A stretch of DNA of 39,433 bases from Acidovorax sp. (GTDB lineage: Bacteria > Pseudomonadota > Gammaproteobacteria > Burkholderiales > Burkholderiaceae_C). Positions 10,371-18,748 of the stretch are shown here, piece by piece (within the stretch, counting starts at the first letter, position 1; the number at the start of each line of letters is the position of its first letter). The stretch is taken from NCBI GenBank assembly GCA_004210805.1, contig SDXZ01000007.1:1-39433 (forward strand), in the 5' to 3' direction. The notes under the pieces were generated by a model. The model was not told the DNA's origin. It searched no databases and worked only from the letters and a program-made list of their open reading frames with translations. Position numbers and translations under genes: made by a program.

Positions 10371-11359
10371 GGTGTGGCCCATCCGGGGTGGTCGGCGAGG
10401 GTGGCGGTGCCTGCAGCGCCGGCATCGGCAGGGCCGCGCAGGGCCAGCCGCGCGGCCGCCAGGTCCCACCCGGCCCAGCCGCAGCTCTTGAAGAGCACTG
10501 CCCCTGTGCGCTGGATGCGTGGCCCTTGCAGCACATCGCGAAGCGTGGGGAGCGTGCCGACATCAATGCCGGCTTGCAACAGGTCGCCGGCCTCGTGCCG
10601 CGCATCGGGCGTGTCGACGACGATGTGGCCGTGCTCGGCGATGTGCTGGCACAGCGCGGGAGACAGCTCCGCCATGGTGGGCGTGAACGCACCCACTGCG
10701 GCGAGGAAGGCATCGGCCAGGGGCGGCGTATGGAGCACCACGCTGTGCGCGGGGGTGCAGGTCACGATCAGGGGGCAATGGCGGACTTCGGCATTGGCGT
10801 CATCCACCACCCGGGCTTTGACGCCCAGGGTGCGGGCGTGCTGCGCCAGGGCCTGCGCGCTGGCCGGGCTGCGCGACGCCACGCGCACATCGCTCACCCC
10901 GAGCCCATGCACGAACGCCTCAAGGTGCGCGACCCCCTGCACCCCGGCGCCGACGATGAGGAGCGGGCCCTTCGGCTCGTGGGCCAGATGCCGGGCGGCC
11001 AGCAACGATGCGGCGGCTGTGCGCCGCGCGGTGATGGTCGGGCCGTCCAGCACCAGCCGGCGCTCCCCGGTGGCCACATCGAAGACCACCACATCGCCCT
11101 GGATGGCGGGGCGCCCGGTGCCGGCGTTGGCGGGTGTCAGGGTGATGAGCTTGGTCATGGCCACCCGGCTGTCGGTGGCAGGCATCACGAACAAGGTGCC
11201 GCCCTGCGGCAGCGGCAGCACGCTGCGGGCGGGCACCAGCACCGATCCATCGCGCAGCACGGCGGCAATTTCGTCGGCCAGCGCGGCCCAGGGCAACCGC
11301 GCCGCAGTTGCGGCCGCATCGAGGGTGCGAGGGGGCTCGGGGCGGGGCGAAGCATGCAT
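10367..11359 (-). CDS. Ornithine cyclodeaminase/mu-crystallin family, probable pyrroline-2-carboxylate reductase
   Basis: NAD(P)H-dependent enzyme of 330 residues in the OCD/mu-crystallin fold. Visible are the conserved Lys70 in AMTKLITLTP, the Arg in TITARRTAAAS (about 112-113), and the Rossmann glycine loop LLIVGAGVQG (133-142). Members close to this type reduce delta-1-pyrroline-2-carboxylate to proline, and sometimes piperideine-2-carboxylate to pipecolate, in hydroxyproline or D-amino-acid breakdown. True ornithine cyclodeaminase is less likely, because those enzymes are longer and carry a different C-terminus. The start at 11359 gives the family's usual length. It is the middle gene of pcp-reductase-diguanylate cyclase; its stop overlaps the cyclase start. 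No adjacent racemase or hydroxyproline genes are visible to confirm the pathway. Confidence 0.87.
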   Translation of the reverse strand: MHASPRPEPPRTLDAAATAARLPWAALADEIAAVLRDGSVLVPARSVLPLPQGGTLFVMPATDSRVAMTKLITLTPANAGTGRPAIQGDVVVFDVATGERRLVLDGPTITARRTAAASLLAARHLAHEPKGPLLIVGAGVQGVAHLEAFVHGLGVSDVRVASRSPASAQALAQHARTLGVKARVVDDANAEVRHCPLIVTCTPAHSVVLHTPPLADAFLAAVGAFTPTMAELSPALCQHIAEHGHIVVDTPDARHEAGDLLQAGIDVGTLPTLRDVLQGPRIQRTGAVLFKSCGWAGWDLAAARLALRGPADAGAAGTATLADHPGWATP

Positions 11360-11454
11360 GCCGGAACTGTACACACGCCAGGGCGCACCGGGGGGCGGGC
11401 AAGCCCCAGTGGCGGTGATTGGCAGGCAGGGCGTGTGCGCGCCGCCACCTTCCC

Positions 11455-12132
11455 TCAGTGCGTGGCGCCTGCGCCCAGCGCGATGTCCTCGTGCGCCAGC
11501 ACCGCCGCCCAGAGCGCCATGTACAGGCCCCGCACCATGTCGCGCAGGGGCAGGTGGGGCGCGCCTTGCCCTGGTAGCCAAGGCACATGGATGAAGCCAC
11601 CGCGCACGCCCGCCGCGCCGCCGGAGCGCGTCGCCAGCAGGTGCATCAGCCCGTACAGGACATGGTTGCAGACAAAAGTGCCAGCGGTCTGCGACACCTC
11701 GCAGGGCACGCCCGCGCGCTGCACGCCGCGCAGCATGGCCTTGACGGGCAGGCTGGCAAAGTAGGCTGCGGGGCCGGCCGGCACAACCGGTGTGTCGATG
11801 GGCTGGGCGCCCGTGTTGTCCGGAATCCGCGCATCGTTGACGTTGATGCCCACACGCTCGATCGACAGCGCGGTGCGCCCGCCGGCCTGGCCCAGGCACA
11901 CGACCATCGACGGCCGGTGCGCTTCAAGCAGTGCTTCCAGCTGGTACAGCGAGCGGCCAAACACCGTCGGCAGTTGCGCCGCCACCACCCGGTGCCCGCC
12001 GATGCGCTGGCCGTGCAGGGCTTGGGCGATGAGCCAGCTCGGGTTGAGCGTGTCGCCACCAAACGGGTCAAAACCTGTGAGCAGGATCACCCGTTCGCCG
12101 GGCGGCGCGTAGTGGGAGGCGTGGTGGAGCAT
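11455..12132 (-). CDS. pcp: Pyroglutamyl-peptidase I
   Basis: Cytoplasmic cysteine peptidase (C15 family) that removes N-terminal pyroglutamate from peptides. With the start at 12132 it has 225 residues, close to the usual ~215. The catalytic triad is visible: Glu92 in SIERVGIN, Cys155 in [11 protein letters not shown] and His182 in FIHVPWLP. The N-terminal strand [11 protein letters not shown] is typical. An alternative start at 12174 would add 14 residues; neither start has a clear Shine-Dalgarno. It is the first gene of a minus-strand operon, 95 bp ahead of the pyrroline-2-carboxylate reductase-type gene. It is divergent from the zinc peptidase gene. Confidence 0.93.
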   Translation of the reverse strand: MLHHASHYAPPGERVILLTGFDPFGGDTLNPSWLIAQALHGQRIGGHRVVAAQLPTVFGRSLYQLEALLEAHRPSMVVCLGQAGGRTALSIERVGINVNDARIPDNTGAQPIDTPVVPAGPAAYFASLPVKAMLRGVQRAGVPCEVSQTAGTFVCNHVLYGLMHLLATRSGGAAGVRGGFIHVPWLPGQGAPHLPLRDMVRGLYMALWAAVLAHEDIALGAGATH

Positions 12133-12405
12133 GGTGTGGAGCGCCAGGTTGGCCGGGATGGCCGCGCTCGGCATCGTAATCCGGCGTGGAACCCGCGAAC
12201 CCGCGGACGCGTTGGGAAAGTGCCGGGCAGGACGCTGTGTGGCGCAAAGCATGCTTTGCGGCCCGCCCGGCCATTGCGGCAGCTTTGCGGGCTGCCCCCG
12301 TCCTCAATGCGGCGCGCGTTTGCGCTCTTTTCCTGCAAAGGCCCCCCGGCTGCGGCGCGTAATATGGCGGCCATGCCTTCCACGGGGAGGGCGCTGGAGA
12401 CCGGC

Positions 12406-13287
12406 ATGAAATGGGAAGGCAATCGCGAATCCGACAACGTGGAAGACCGCCGGGGTGACGGCGGCGGCGGTGGCGGCTCGCCAATCTTTGGCGGGCGCAG
12501 CATCGGTATCGGCACGATCGTGGTCGCGCTGGTGGGCGGGTGGGTGCTGGGCATCAACCCGCTGACCATCCTGGGCATGCTGAGCGGCGGTGCTCCGCCG
12601 GCGCAGGTGCAAAGCCAGGGGCCGGCCCAGAAGCCTCCGGCAGACGACACCATGGCGCGGTTCGTCTCGACCGTTCTGGCCGACACCGAAGACGTGTGGC
12701 AAGGCGTGTTCCGCGAGGGTGGCGGGCAGTACAAGGAGCCGCGGCTGGTGCTGTTTCGCGGCGCCACGCAGACGGCCTGCGGCACCGGCCAGGCGGCCAT
12801 GGGCCCGTTCTACTGCCCGGCCGACCAGAAGGTGTACATCGATCTGGGTTTCTATGAAACCTTGAAGACCCGGCTGGGCGCGCCCGGCGACTTTGCCCAG
12901 GCCTACGTGATCGCCCACGAGGTGGGCCACCATGTGCAAAACCAGCTGGGCATCAGCGGCAAGGTCGACCAGATGCGCGGCCGGGTAAGCAAGGCCGAAT
13001 ACAACCAGCTGTCGGTGCGCCTGGAGCTGCAGGCAGACTGCTTTGCCGGTGTGTGGGCCCACCACGCGCAGAACGCTCGCAAGATCCTGGAGCAGGGCGA
13101 CGTGGAAGAAGCCATGAACGCCGCCGCCAAGATCGGCGACGACGCGCTGCAACGTTCAGGTGGTGGGGCGGTGGTGCCCGAGAGCTTTACCCACGGCACC
13201 AGCGCCCAGCGCCAGCGTTGGTTCAACAACGGCTTGCAGAACGGCAGCGTGAAGGGCTGCGACACCTTCAGCACCCGCAGCCTGTAG
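12406..13287 (+). CDS. YpfJ-type neutral zinc metallopeptidase
   Basis: Membrane-anchored putative metalloprotease of 293 residues. The N-terminus is hydrophilic and glycine-rich ([10 protein letters not shown]), followed by one TM helix (about 33-52) and a Pro/Gln linker. The peptidase domain has zinc motif HEVGH (171-175) and a downstream Glu/Asp ligand region [15 protein letters not shown]. Paired cysteines around ACGTGQA and FYCPAD and the ending CDTFSTRSL match the YpfJ/KPN_02809 family. The family's substrate is unknown. The start at 12406 has GGAG upstream; a TAATAT box at 12360-12365 could be its promoter. It is divergent from the pcp operon and 55 bp ahead of the SulP gene, so the two may be co-transcribed. 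Confidence 0.93.
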   Translation: MKWEGNRESDNVEDRRGDGGGGGGSPIFGGRSIGIGTIVVALVGGWVLGINPLTILGMLSGGAPPAQVQSQGPAQKPPADDTMARFVSTVLADTEDVWQGVFREGGGQYKEPRLVLFRGATQTACGTGQAAMGPFYCPADQKVYIDLGFYETLKTRLGAPGDFAQAYVIAHEVGHHVQNQLGISGKVDQMRGRVSKAEYNQLSVRLELQADCFAGVWAHHAQNARKILEQGDVEEAMNAAAKIGDDALQRSGGGAVVPESFTHGTSAQRQRWFNNGLQNGSVKGCDTFSTRSL

Positions 13288-13342
13288 CCGGCGCAACGAC
13301 CTACTCACCAACTCATCGCAGCGCGCAGCGGCCCAGCACCCC

Positions 13343-15538
13343 ATGCCATCCGCCCCGCAGTCACAACCTGCACCGCTTCAGCCTCCCGCCTCTACCGGCT
13401 GGAACACGCTGGAGCCGGAAGTGGCTGCACCGCAGGCGTCCGGCACTGCTGCCGCGTGGTCGGCGGCGGCTGTCACCGTGCCGCACGCGGTGGGCCTTGG
13501 TTTGCTGGCGTTTGCGCCGCTGGCGGGAGACCACTCGCTGGCCGCGCTGGCGCTGTGGTCCGCCGCGCTGCCGGGGCTGTTGCTCACGCTGGTGGTGCCG
13601 CGCCCCGGTGTGGTCTATGCGCCCACCACGGTGGTGGCGCTGCTGTTTGCCGCCGTGCTGGCCACAGCGCACGGCGCCGCGCCGGGCCTCGGCTTGAGTG
13701 CCCGCCAGGTGCTGGCTGTGAGCGGGGCCACGGTGGCGCTGGCGTTTGTTTTCCAATGGCTGCTGGGCGTGCTGCGGCTGGCGTCGGTGGCGCGTTTTCT
13801 GCCCATCTCGGTTACCCATGGTTTTGCGGCCGGCGTGGGCCTGTCGATGGTGCTTGGGCAGGTGCGCAACGGCTTTGGCGCGGGCATGGACGCGCTGTGG
13901 GACGCCCGCACGGCCTGGCATGCGCTGGCCGCGCTGGCCGTGGTGGCACTGGCCTGGGCGCTGCGCCTGCGCTGGCCGCGCGCCCCAGGGCTGCTGACCG
14001 CCGTGGTCGTGGTGGCGCTGGCGGTGGCTTTGGCGGGCATCTGGGGCGTGGGGCTGGGCACGGTGTTTGCGCCCGCGGTGCAGTCCAGTACCTTTGCCGG
14101 GCCGCTGTGGCCCGACTGGACCGGCATCCCGTGGATGGCGCTGGCGCAGCAGCATGGCTCGGACCTCGTCGTGCTGGCGCTCTTGATGGCGCTGGTCAAC
14201 AGCCTGGAGATCATGGTGTTCAACCAGGAGCTGGAGCTGGACCACGGCCTGCGCGGCAACGCCAACCAGACCCTGCGCAGCGAAAGCCTGCTGGGCGTGT
14301 TGTGTGGCCTGGCGGGGATGATCCCAGCCTCCACCAGCGCATCGCGCTCGCGCATTGTGCTGGCGCAGGCCGGCGGCTCGCGCGATGCCCCGCGCTGGCA
14401 TGCGGCCATCATGCTGGGGGTGGCGGCCACGGGGGCCTGGTGGCTGCACTGGGTGCCCATGGCGTGCCTTGCGGGCGGGCTGGTGCTGGCGGGGCTGATG
14501 CAGGTACCGGGCCTGATGTGGTCGCTGCGCTATGCCAAAAGCTCGCGCGTGACGTGGGCGCAGAGCTGGCTCGTGGCGCTGGTATTTGCGGTGATGGGCG
14601 GCGTGGGCGCGCTGGTGGCGGGGCTGGTGGTGGCCACGTTTGTGCTGCTGCACGATTCGGCTGCCAAGGTGCTGCGGCATGTACGGCTGGACGGCGAGCT
14701 GCGTTCGCGCCGGCTGCGCCGCGCGGGGTCGGATACCTGGCTCGTGCCGCGCATGAACCAGGTTGCCGTGTTTGAACTGCAGGGCGTGATGTCGTTTGGC
14801 GTGGCCGCGCATTTGGCCGAGCAGGTGCGTTTGCTGCTGCAGCCGCGCCACCGCTGGGTGATCTTGGACGCGGCGCGCGTGCCGGCGTGGGACAGCACGG
14901 CGCTGGCCCAGCTGCGTGCGCTGGTGCGCGACCTCGCGCAGCAGGGTGTATCGGCCGCCGTGGCGGGGCTCGACCCGATGGCCGCAGCGCATGCTGGCGA
15001 GCAGGTGCGCAGCTTTGCCGACCTGGACCGAGCGCTCGAATGGGCCGAGGCCGGCATCCTGCTGCAGCGCCCCATCGAGCAGCGGCCCGCGTACCCGCAC
15101 CGCGACCTGCTTGGCGAGATCGGCGAGGGCGTGCCAGCCGCCGCCGGCGAGGCGCTGCAGGCCCTGCTGGTACCCCTGGCCGTGCCGGCACGCAGCGTGG
15201 TGTTCAGCGCGGGCGACAGCGACCGCGACCTGCTGATCGTGCAGTCCGGCCATATCACGCTGGTCACGCAGTGGCCGCCAGAGATGGGCCTGCGCCTGGC
15301 CACGGTGGGGCCGGGCATGGCGTTTGGCGAGATGGCTTTTCTCAGTGGCGCAGCCCGCACCGCCAGCGCCGGGGCCGAGCGCCGGCCCGCCCAGCTGGTG
15401 CGCCTGTCGCGCAGCCATTTCGACAGCTGGGCCCGCCAATACCCCGAGGCTGCGCTCACGGTGATGAATAACCTCGCCATGATTGGGGCCCGCCGCCTGG
15501 GCGTTACCACGCGCCAGTTGCGGGCCGTGCTGGAGTAA
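13343..15538 (+). CDS. SulP-family anion transporter fused to STAS and cyclic-nucleotide-binding domains
   Basis: Inner-membrane transporter of 731 residues. The SulP membrane domain spans about residues 38-440, with many TM helices and the SulP-like segments ISVTHGFAAGVG and GMIPASTSASRSR. A STAS domain follows (about 455-560, containing VILDAARVPAWDSTALAQL). The C-terminus is a cNMP-binding domain (about 590-720) with an intact-looking phosphate-binding cassette FGEMAFLSG…ARTASA (661-676). SulP proteins carry sulfate, bicarbonate or dicarboxylates; the substrate here cannot be read from the sequence. The extra domain suggests control by cAMP, c-di-GMP or a related nucleotide. No Shine-Dalgarno is obvious at 13343. 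A copy of the palindromic repeat begins at the stop codon. Confidence 0.92.
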   Translation: MPSAPQSQPAPLQPPASTGWNTLEPEVAAPQASGTAAAWSAAAVTVPHAVGLGLLAFAPLAGDHSLAALALWSAALPGLLLTLVVPRPGVVYAPTTVVALLFAAVLATAHGAAPGLGLSARQVLAVSGATVALAFVFQWLLGVLRLASVARFLPISVTHGFAAGVGLSMVLGQVRNGFGAGMDALWDARTAWHALAALAVVALAWALRLRWPRAPGLLTAVVVVALAVALAGIWGVGLGTVFAPAVQSSTFAGPLWPDWTGIPWMALAQQHGSDLVVLALLMALVNSLEIMVFNQELELDHGLRGNANQTLRSESLLGVLCGLAGMIPASTSASRSRIVLAQAGGSRDAPRWHAAIMLGVAATGAWWLHWVPMACLAGGLVLAGLMQVPGLMWSLRYAKSSRVTWAQSWLVALVFAVMGGVGALVAGLVVATFVLLHDSAAKVLRHVRLDGELRSRRLRRAGSDTWLVPRMNQVAVFELQGVMSFGVAAHLAEQVRLLLQPRHRWVILDAARVPAWDSTALAQLRALVRDLAQQGVSAAVAGLDPMAAAHAGEQVRSFADLDRALEWAEAGILLQRPIEQRPAYPHRDLLGEIGEGVPAAAGEALQALLVPLAVPARSVVFSAGDSDRDLLIVQSGHITLVTQWPPEMGLRLATVGPGMAFGEMAFLSGAARTASAGAERRPAQLVRLSRSHFDSWARQYPEAALTVMNNLAMIGARRLGVTTRQLRAVLE

Positions 15539-15607
15539 TTTTCAAGCCAAATTGGCCGCTAGCGCTTGATTGATAAGCGTTGATTGCTATGTAAATGGTA
15601 GCAATCA
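15537..15607 (+). repeat. Dispersed palindromic repeat, copy B (after the SulP gene)
   Basis: Same orientation as copy A. It has TTTTCAAGCCAAATTGGCC, then AGCGCTTG-n-ATAAGCG, then TTGCTAT-n-GTAGCAA. It begins within the SulP stop region and lies ~95 bp before rhlE. Confidence 0.8.
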
Positions 15608-15700
15608 GGTGGCTGATATCGCGTATCCAGACGGTGCCCTGATGCGCGCATACCTCAAAAAATAGCGTTTTCACGGGTCAATGCGACAATAGAGGGCTAA

Positions 15701-17203
15701 ATGACAAGTTCCTTTTCCAATCTATCGCTGGCTGAGCCGCTGGCACGTGCCGTGGCCGAAATGGGCTACGAGTCCATGACTCCCATCCAGGAGCAGGCCA
15801 TCCCGGTCGTTTTGACCGGCCAGGACGTGATGGGCGCAGCCCAGACCGGCACTGGCAAGACGGCGGCTTTTTCGCTGCCTCTGCTGCAACGCCTTCTCAA
15901 GCATGAAAGCAGCTCCACCTCCCCCGCGCGCCACCCGGTGCGGGCGCTGGTGTTGCTGCCCACGCGCGAACTGGCCGACCAGGTCGCCCAGCAGATCGCG
16001 CTGTATGCCAAGTACACCAAGCTGCGCAGCACCGTGGTGTTTGGCGGCATGGACATGAAGCCGCAGACCATCGAGCTGAAAAAAGGCGTCGAAGTGCTGG
16101 TGGCCACGCCGGGCCGGCTGCTGGACCATATCGAGGCCAAGAACGCCGTGCTCAACCAGGTCGAGTACGTGGTGCTCGACGAGGCGGACCGCATGCTGGA
16201 CATCGGCTTTTTGCCCGACCTGCAGCGCATCCTGTCGTACCTGCCCAAGCAGCGCACCACGCTCTTGTTCAGCGCCACGTTCTCGCCCGAGATCAAGCGC
16301 CTGGCCGGCAGCTACCTGCAAAACCCCATCACCATCGAAGTGGCCCGCCCGAACGAGACGGCCTCCACGGTGGAGCAACGCTTCTACAGCGCCAACGACG
16401 ACGACAAGCGCCGTGCCATCCACCAGGTCCTCAAGACCCGGGGCATCAAGCAGGCCTTCATCTTTGTGAACAGCAAGCTGGGCTGCGCCCGCCTGGCACG
16501 CAGCCTGGAGCGCGAAGGTCTCAAGACCACCGCACTGCACGGCGACAAGAGCCAGGACGAGCGCCTGAAGGCGCTCGAAGCCTTCAAGAGCGGCGAAGTT
16601 GACCTGCTGGTGTGTACCGATGTGGCCGCGCGCGGCCTCGACATCAAGGACGTGCCGGCGGTGTTCAACTTCGACGTGCCGTTCAACGCCGAAGACTATG
16701 TGCACCGCATTGGCCGCACCGGCCGCGCTGGCGCATCGGGCCTGGCGGTCACGCTGGTGTCGGGCAGCGATGCCCGTCTGGTGGCCGACATCGAGAAGCT
16801 GATCAAGAAGAAGATCGAGCTCGAAGCCGTCGAATACGAAGAAGACCAGCCCAAGGGCCGCATCAACGATGGCCGCCGGGCATGGCGCGAGGCGGGTGAG
16901 ACGGGCGATGGACGTGATGCGATCTCGGCCGCGCCCCGCCGCGAACGCGAGCGCGAACGTGACCACCGCGGTGGCCGCGAATCCCGCGAGCCGCGCGAAC
17001 AGCACCGGGGTTTCCGCCCGGCGGTGGCCTCGCGCGATCCGTTCTTTGAGAAGCCGTACGAAGCCAGCGCGGCTGCAGACGCAGCACCTGCCTGGGAAGC
17101 CGCCAAGTCGGCGCCACGCAGCAGCATCTCGGCCAACATCAAGCCCAAGCGCAAGGTGGCCGCACTTTTCAAGGCCGCCCAGCCAGAGACGTTGACGCAG
17201 TGA
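15701..17203 (+). CDS. rhlE: DEAD-box ATP-dependent RNA helicase, RhlE type
   Basis: Cytoplasmic RNA helicase of 500 residues acting in rRNA/mRNA remodelling. All core motifs are present: Q motif TPIQEQ (27-32), Walker A AQTGTGKT (47-54), PTRELA (87-92), TPGR, DEAD (160-163), SAT, then in the second domain HGDKSQDER, RGLDI and HRIGRTGRAG. The C-terminal ~110 residues are a charged, Arg/Glu-rich low-complexity tail ending in a KPKRK cluster, as usual for RhlE proteins of beta-proteobacteria. AGAGGG just upstream of 15701 can serve as ribosome site. It overlaps a region that also resembles a -10 box (GACAAT 15685-15690), so the leader may be very short. It is flanked by repeat copies B and C. 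Confidence 0.95.
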   Translation: MTSSFSNLSLAEPLARAVAEMGYESMTPIQEQAIPVVLTGQDVMGAAQTGTGKTAAFSLPLLQRLLKHESSSTSPARHPVRALVLLPTRELADQVAQQIALYAKYTKLRSTVVFGGMDMKPQTIELKKGVEVLVATPGRLLDHIEAKNAVLNQVEYVVLDEADRMLDIGFLPDLQRILSYLPKQRTTLLFSATFSPEIKRLAGSYLQNPITIEVARPNETASTVEQRFYSANDDDKRRAIHQVLKTRGIKQAFIFVNSKLGCARLARSLEREGLKTTALHGDKSQDERLKALEAFKSGEVDLLVCTDVAARGLDIKDVPAVFNFDVPFNAEDYVHRIGRTGRAGASGLAVTLVSGSDARLVADIEKLIKKKIELEAVEYEEDQPKGRINDGRRAWREAGETGDGRDAISAAPRRERERERDHRGGRESREPREQHRGFRPAVASRDPFFEKPYEASAAADAAPAWEAAKSAPRSSISANIKPKRKVAALFKAAQPETLTQ

Positions 17204-17245
17204 AGAAGAGCAGGCCTGTCCGGGCCTGTGCATGTCTGCTCAGCG

Positions 17246-17313
17246 ATTTTTGAGGTCTTTTGGCCCGTAGCGCTTGCTGCACAAGCGCAACAAGCTATTG
17301 ATTCAATAGCAAC
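17246..17313 (+). repeat. Dispersed palindromic repeat, copy C (after rhlE)
   Basis: Same orientation as A and B. It has TTTTGAGGTCTTTTGGCC, then AGCGCTTG-ctgca-CAAGCGC, then GCTATTG-n-CAATAGC. It lies 42 bp past the rhlE stop. Confidence 0.8.
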
Positions 17314-17389
17314 GAGTCCCCTCGTATGGATCCGCTTCCCGGTCCGTCAGAGTCAGATCCAGGTCGCGACTCAAACCCAGAACCGGTCG

Positions 17390-17472
17390 GGCAGAGCTTG
17401 TCGAAGCCTCGCGGCGCTTCGGACGAGCCCGTCCAAAGCCTGTTGAGCCTGTCGAAGGGCTCAGCGTGAACA
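17390..17472. repeat. TTCGACAGGCTC-type intergenic repeat
   Basis: Two related units face each other: GAGCTTGTCGAAGCC (17394-17408) and GAGCCTGTCGAAGGGCTCA (17445-17463), the second ending in GCGTGAAC. It matches a widespread proteobacterial intergenic repeat whose complement reads CCTTCGACAGGCTC. With copy C it fills the 296-bp gap between rhlE and the convergent nos operon end. A terminator-like role for the two convergent operons is possible. Confidence 0.65.
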
Positions 17473-17499
17473 GATGAAGTTTTTGTATACGGACCGATA

Positions 17500-18165
17500 T
17501 CAGCCCGCATGCTGGTGGTGGTCGGCCCTGAGGTTGGGGGCCAGCCCACGCAGCAAGGGCGCATCGATGGCGCTGAAGGCAATGGCCCGGCCGCCGCGCT
17601 GCTGCACAAACCGCTGTGCCGCCGCGGCATCCGCAAAGGCGGGCAGGTTGCCCGCCCTCATCGGCCCCTTGGCTGAAGAGCCCGTTGCATACACGGCCTC
17701 CTGCGCGTTCAGCCACACCCCCGTATCGGTATCGGTCACATACCGGGCCACGATGGCGCTGGCCGTGCGGCCCCGCGTGTAGTGGGCCACGTTGCCCAGG
17801 TACAGCATCAGGCTGAGCGGCGAGTCGAAGTAATATGCATCCCCGTCCGCAAAGATGACCTGCGCCGCCCACGTGCGTGCGCGGGCCGGGTACATGCCGC
17901 AGACCGGGCAGCGGGCATCGGCGGGCACTTCCCGTGGCGCGGCGAGAGGCTGGCCCAGCGCAGCGTCGTACGGCGTGGGCGGCGCGACCACGCACACATC
18001 GTCGCCTATCCCCGCGAGGGCGGCGGCGCCGGACGGATGGGGCAGGGTGCGCTGCGATTGCCACCCCACCAGGCCGGCCGAGCCCAGCAGCAGGGCCACG
18101 AGGGCGGTGCGGCGCGTGGCAGTGCGCCGGGGGGCGCGGGGCGGCGGTGGCAGCGGCTCGGGCAT
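17500..18165 (-). CDS. nosL: NosL-family accessory protein with CPVCGM motif (second NosL)
   Basis: Membrane-anchored periplasmic copper-chaperone candidate, 221 residues, last gene of the nos operon. A twin-arginine-like TRRTALVALLLGSAGLVGW segment (18-35) forms one TM anchor or uncleaved signal. The NosL domain starts at the metal-binding CPVCGM (86-91) and continues with DAYYFDSPLSLMLYL. The family delivers Cu(I) for maturation of NosZ. It differs from the NosL encoded just upstream (18173-18748), which has C-x-x-DGM, so the cluster carries two NosL types. Start 18165 lies 7 bp after the upstream stop. Its role beside the other NosL is inferred. Confidence 0.83.
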   Translation of the reverse strand: MPEPLPPPPRAPRRTATRRTALVALLLGSAGLVGWQSQRTLPHPSGAAALAGIGDDVCVVAPPTPYDAALGQPLAAPREVPADARCPVCGMYPARARTWAAQVIFADGDAYYFDSPLSLMLYLGNVAHYTRGRTASAIVARYVTDTDTGVWLNAQEAVYATGSSAKGPMRAGNLPAFADAAAAQRFVQQRGGRAIAFSAIDAPLLRGLAPNLRADHHQHAG

Positions 18166-18172
18166 AAAGCGC

Positions 18173-18748
18173 TCACATCCGCGTGTCGTGCAGCGCGCCG
18201 CCGCTCAGATCCACCATGGCGGGCGTGATCTCGGCAAAGCGCAGGACCTTGCCGCCATATTCGGCCGCAAACTTCCTGGCATCGGCCTCTTGCGCAAAGC
18301 TGCCGATGGTGGGGCCCATGGAGCCATGGCGCTTGCCGCCCACCACGTAGATGGCAGTCTTGCCGTCGATCCAGTGGCCCTGCGGCGCGTTCCAGTCGGC
18401 CTGGCCCATGTCCTGCACGTACACGGCCTTCACGGCGCGCACCTGCTCCCCGGCCAGCAGGGTGCTGAACAGCTCCACCGTGTCGCAAAAGAATGAGGGC
18501 TTGTCCTGCCCCGCAAAGTGCACTTGCGCCTTGGGGCCGGGGTAGTCGGCCAGCAGCATGCCGTCGAGCTCGCAACTGGTGGTGCGGTCGATCTCGACCG
18601 GCACCAGGGCCTGCGCACCGCTGTCGGCCTGCGAACAGCCCGACAGGGCGCCCAGGCCGGTGAGCGAGCCCATCGCCGTGAGCGCGGCCCAGCCCAGCAG
18701 CTGCCGGCGGGTCGTGCAGCCGCACCGGGGTTGGTAAGGGGTTTTCAT
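18173..18748 (-). CDS. nosL: NosL, copper chaperone lipoprotein for nitrous oxide reductase
   Basis: Periplasmic lipoprotein of 191 residues supplying copper to NosZ. The N-terminus has a twin-arginine motif TTRRQLLGW (12-20), a hydrophobic stretch and lipobox L-S-G-C with Cys38, so it may be a Tat-exported lipoprotein. The NosL domain contains the metal site SCELDGM, then PSFFCDTVELFSTLL and the conserved HGSMGPTIGSF segment. Its ATG overlaps the nosY stop as ATGA, indicating coupling. Next downstream is a second NosL-family gene. The family assignment is firm; Tat use is an inference from the motif. Confidence 0.9.
   Translation of the reverse strand: MKTPYQPRCGCTTRRQLLGWAALTAMGSLTGLGALSGCSQADSGAQALVPVEIDRTTSCELDGMLLADYPGPKAQVHFAGQDKPSFFCDTVELFSTLLAGEQVRAVKAVYVQDMGQADWNAPQGHWIDGKTAIYVVGGKRHGSMGPTIGSFAQEADARKFAAEYGGKVLRFAEITPAMVDLSGGALHDTRM

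Noticed and set aside
10367..11359. Ornithine cyclodeaminase proper
   Set aside because: The length and C-terminus fit the pyrroline-2-carboxylate reductase-type members better, and no ornithine or arginine genes are adjacent.
8499..11594. A 1031-codon open frame on the + strand
   Set aside because: It lies antisense to the diguanylate cyclase and reductase genes. Its translation is Arg/His/Gly-rich without any domain, as expected for a shadow in high-GC DNA.
13361..15439. A 692-codon open frame on the - strand
   Set aside because: It is antisense to the SulP gene, whose domains are unmistakable. The antisense product is rich in His, Gln and Arg only.
17211..17228. Inverted repeat CAGGCC-N6-GGCCTG as the rhlE terminator
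   Set aside because: The stem is only 6 bp and no T-tract follows directly; the repeats further on are better candidates.
15722..17233. A 503-codon open frame on the - strand
   Set aside because: It mirrors rhlE, which has every DEAD-box motif. The antisense frame has none.
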